Part shown: piece by piece, positions 61,630 through 64,000 of the stretch | How positions within the stretch are numbered: the stretch's first letter is position 1 | Layout: each line of letters opens with the position of its first letter | From: Flavobacterium cyclinae | GTDB taxonomy: Bacteria; Bacteroidota; Bacteroidia; Flavobacteriales; Flavobacteriaceae | Direction of reading: 5' to 3' | Assembly: GCF_021172145.1 (NCBI RefSeq) | Contig: NZ_CP089095.1 | Span: forward strand, 2,418,001-2,482,000 | Length of the DNA stretch: 64,000 bases | The notes under the pieces: generated by a model | Databases searched by the model: none | The model's input: the letters and a program-made list of their open reading frames with translations, nothing else | What the model was told of the DNA's origin: nothing | Translations under genes and position numbers: made by a program

Positions 61630-64000
61630 TTATTGCTTAACCATTTTAAACGTTTGTGTGTTAGCGCCTTGACGTACTATCACTAAATACATTCCTGCTG
61701 GATATTCATCTCCAATGGTATGGTTTGTGATTTCACTCGCTTCTACTGAATGACTCTCAATCATTTTTCCAGTTACATCATACACTTGGTAGAATAACGT
61801 TGCCGTTTCTCCTTCCATTGGTGTAATACTAAATGTGGTAGTAAATGGATTTGGATACGCCTTGAATTCCGAAATCATACTTGTCTTGATTTCGTCTTGA
61901 TTTGATAAAGCACGTGCAGGTGCGTCTTTAAGTACCGTAATTGAACAAGCTGTTCCTTCTACTCCATATTCTGTTCCTCTTATAACTTGTACTCTAACTT
62001 GATATGTTGTGTCAAATGTATAACCCGTTAATTGTGAAAAACTAAACGAATTCGTAGCACTTTCAAACGATGTAACTAACGTTGTTCCAGCTTGGTTATA
62101 AACATTGAATTTATATCCCGTAGCATCAGATACAGAAACCGCATATATAGCATCAGTATATAATATACTAGTTCCACATTGTGCACTTTCGATTGCTGTT
62201 GTTGGTGGACCACTTAATGTAATGGTACACAAAGCACCTTCTAATCCATAAGAACCTTCTCCTTGTTTCACTTTTACCCCTACTTGATAACTAGCTCCTA
62301 ATATATATGAAATATCCGTTATTCTAAAGAAATTATACGGACGCTCTAACTCGGTAATAAAAGTACCATTTGCATCATAAATGCTAAATGCATACATCGT
62401 TGCATTGGCAACAGATCTCGCATAAATACGATCCGCAATATCAATTGTTGACCCACACTGATTTACTACTAATGAAGTAGTTGGAATTGCAATAGTTACA
62501 TTACATCTCGAACCTTGATCACCATAGAAACCATTACCACGTTTTACTCGTACCCCTACTTGATACGTCATACCATAGACTGAAGTAAATTCACTCATTC
62601 TAAAGAAATTAGATACCTTCTCTAATGTAGTTATAAGATTACCTTCACTATCATAGATATCAAATGCATAGGTAACTCCATCCCATACAGAAGAAGCGTA
62701 AACTCGGTCTTGAACATTTACAATTTGATTACATTGTGAAGCTTGGATTGCTGTAACTGGAGTAGCCAATGTTATTGAACACGCTGAACCCGCAAGACCA
62801 TAAACTCCATTTCGCTTTACTCTAACTTTTACATTGTAAGTTGTCCCAAACTCAAAAGATGACAATACTTGAACAAATTGGAAAAAGTTTCCTCGTGTCT
62901 CATAAGTAGTTAATAAAGTACTACTGGTACTATCGTAAATATCAAATGCATACATGGTTGCGCCTGACACTGAACGTGTAAAAACACGCTCATTAAAGGC
63001 TACTGTACTTCCACAATTCGTCAAATTAGAATAATCTGGACAATCCACCGTTAAGCTAACTTCTTTTGAACCACCACATGGCGTTGTAAAAGATAAAGAT
63101 ACCGTATTGTTATTATTTGAAAAATTAATCGGATGATTTATAGAAACAGTAATACTATTTGTTCCTGCTCCACTCGATATGCTCATACCCTCAGGTAATG
63201 TCCAAACATAATTACTTCCAACTCCTGCTGCTACACTATAAGTTGCTGTTGTTAAACCACAAATATTTGATGGCCCGCCTATAGATGCATTTGCCGAAGA
63301 AACAAAAACACTTCTTGAAGGACTAGTACCACAACTTGCGGAATTAGCAACTACTGTAATACTTCCAGATTCAAATGAACTATCAAAGGTAACTAGAATA
63401 ACACGTGTACCTTGTCCTGATACTAAAGTTACTCCTGTTGGTAGCGACCAAGTATAACTATCTGCCCCTGTTACAGGTATAATAGAATATGTATAAACAC
63501 CATTTTGAGATGTCGTGTTGATGTTTCCATTCGTATCAACTGAATTTGAAGTAGCTCCACAAATAATACGCTCTCCATATATATATCCTGGTCTTGAAAC
63601 TCCTGATATAGATAATGTTTGTAACTGACTAGAACCACATGGAGAAAGAGCTCTAACTGATAACGTTCCACTTACACTACCATTTGTTGTTACAGAAATA
63701 GTAGTGCCCGAACCATCGCCTTGTAAAGTCATACCCATGGGCAATGTCCATTCATAACTTGTAGCTCCTTCAACTGCAACTATACTATATTCATAACTAC
63801 CAGCAGTACAAATTTGAGTTGAACCCGTTATAACACCAGGCAACTCAATACCTGCTACTGATAATGAACCTGTAGAAATAACACCATCTGAACCAATAGC
63901 AGATACTCGAATAGTACCTCTACTAAATGATGTATTATAGGTAATTTCTATTGAATTAGTATTTATTCCTGAAGTTACTAATGAACCTCCTGGAACTGTC
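61630..64000 (-). CDS. T9SS-secreted surface protein, 5' part beyond window (partial)
   Basis: The frame stays open through base 64000, so the TTG-started reading at 63843 is not the real start; upstream codons still read as the same type of domain (GGSLVTSGIN...SAIGSDGVISTGSLSVAG). PKD-like domains (ITGSTQICTAGSY, ATSYEWTLPMGM; ICGLTTATYSVAAG, YVWTLPEGMSI) are followed by five ~95-residue Cys-pair FN3-like repeats (CGSTVAFNERVFTRSVSGATMYAFDIYDS, then NVKVRVKRNGVYG...C). It ends with a type A T9SS signal (FKAYPNPFTTTFSI ... QTFKMVKQ). It is a relative of the giant adhesins but only at the level of domain family; its DNA is not part of the recombining module. Confidence 0.9.
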   Translation of the reverse strand, partial: TVPGGSLVTSGINTNSIEITYNTSFSRGTIRVSAIGSDGVISTGSLSVAGIELPGVITGSTQICTAGSYEYSIVAVEGATSYEWTLPMGMTLQGDGSGTTISVTTNGSVSGTLSVRALSPCGSSQLQTLSISGVSRPGYIYGERIICGATSNSVDTNGNINTTSQNGVYTYSIIPVTGADSYTWSLPTGVTLVSGQGTRVILVTFDSSFESGSITVVANSASCGTSPSRSVFVSSANASIGGPSNICGLTTATYSVAAGVGSNYVWTLPEGMSISSGAGTNSITVSINHPINFSNNNNTVSLSFTTPCGGSKEVSLTVDCPDYSNLTNCGSTVAFNERVFTRSVSGATMYAFDIYDSTSSTLLTTYETRGNFFQFVQVLSSFEFGTTYNVKVRVKRNGVYGLAGSACSITLATPVTAIQASQCNQIVNVQDRVYASSVWDGVTYAFDIYDSEGNLITTLEKVSNFFRMSEFTSVYGMTYQVGVRVKRGNGFYGDQGSRCNVTIAIPTTSLVVNQCGSTIDIADRIYARSVANATMYAFSIYDANGTFITELERPYNFFRITDISYILGASYQVGVKVKQGEGSYGLEGALCTITLSGPPTTAIESAQCGTSILYTDAIYAVSVSDATGYKFNVYNQAGTTLVTSFESATNSFSFSQLTGYTFDTTYQVRVQVIRGTEYGVEGTACSITVLKDAPARALSNQDEIKTSMISEFKAYPNPFTTTFSITPMEGETATLFYQVYDVTGKMIESHSVEASEITNHTIGDEYPAGMYLVIVRQGANTQTFKMVKQ

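Overview
The window looks like a chromosomal segment of a low-GC Bacteroidota, most likely a Flavobacteriaceae member (Flavobacterium or a close relative). The evidence is: several large secreted proteins ending in type A T9SS sorting domains; TTTG-N19-21-TAnnTTTG promoters; no Shine-Dalgarno-like leaders; very AT-rich intergenic DNA; and a Wzx/Wzy polysaccharide locus with glmS at one end. Everything except one gene (57493-59382) is on the minus strand.

Region 1 (1-1817): about 1.2 kb of non-coding tandem repeat (three ~400-415 bp units, each with a nested inverted repeat) and a small secreted protein of unknown function. Region 2 (2041-30839): three tandem giant surface proteins of 1776, 5006 and 2598 residues. 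They have unrelated N-terminal parts but a nearly identical 3' module of 2.3-3.0 kb. The module encodes MopE-like Asp-rich Ca-type repeats, six Cys-containing FN3-like domains and a T9SS signal, followed by a shared terminator. The third gene is a visible mosaic of the other two, and the first carries an 846-bp higher-order repeat. A fourth protein with the same type of C-terminal domains (61630 to the window edge) is cut by the window end.

Region 3 (31060-59382): a surface polysaccharide locus. UDP-GlcNAc conversion to UDP-GalNAcA-type sugars is covered by tviB/tviC-like genes. A PglF-like 4,6-dehydratase, a PglD-like acetyltransferase and a PglC-like initiating transferase suggest a 2,4-diamino sugar, although no aminotransferase lies in the window. 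A NeuB-family synthase, an SpsF-like cytidylyltransferase, a GT2 fused to a NeuA-like domain and a polysialyltransferase-like protein suggest a nonulosonate-like component. Three GT4 enzymes, Wzx and Wzy build and export the polymer. Decoration candidates are an MBOAT/SGNH O-acyltransferase pair, two tandem YdjC/ChbG deacetylases, a Cys2-less asparagine-synthase-like amidotransferase, two ATP-grasp proteins and a CapA-like phosphatase. A winged-helix protein (55373-55879) with its own promoter, whose spacer is filled by an inverted repeat, is the likely local regulator. glmS (59631-61478) supplies glucosamine-6-phosphate.

The most notable signals are the recombining C-terminal cassette shared by three adhesin genes, the 846-bp repeat inside it, the GT2-cytidylyltransferase fusion in the sugar locus, and palindromic operator-like sites before the first giant gene and the winged-helix gene. 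No tRNA, rRNA, CRISPR array or transposase was recognised.
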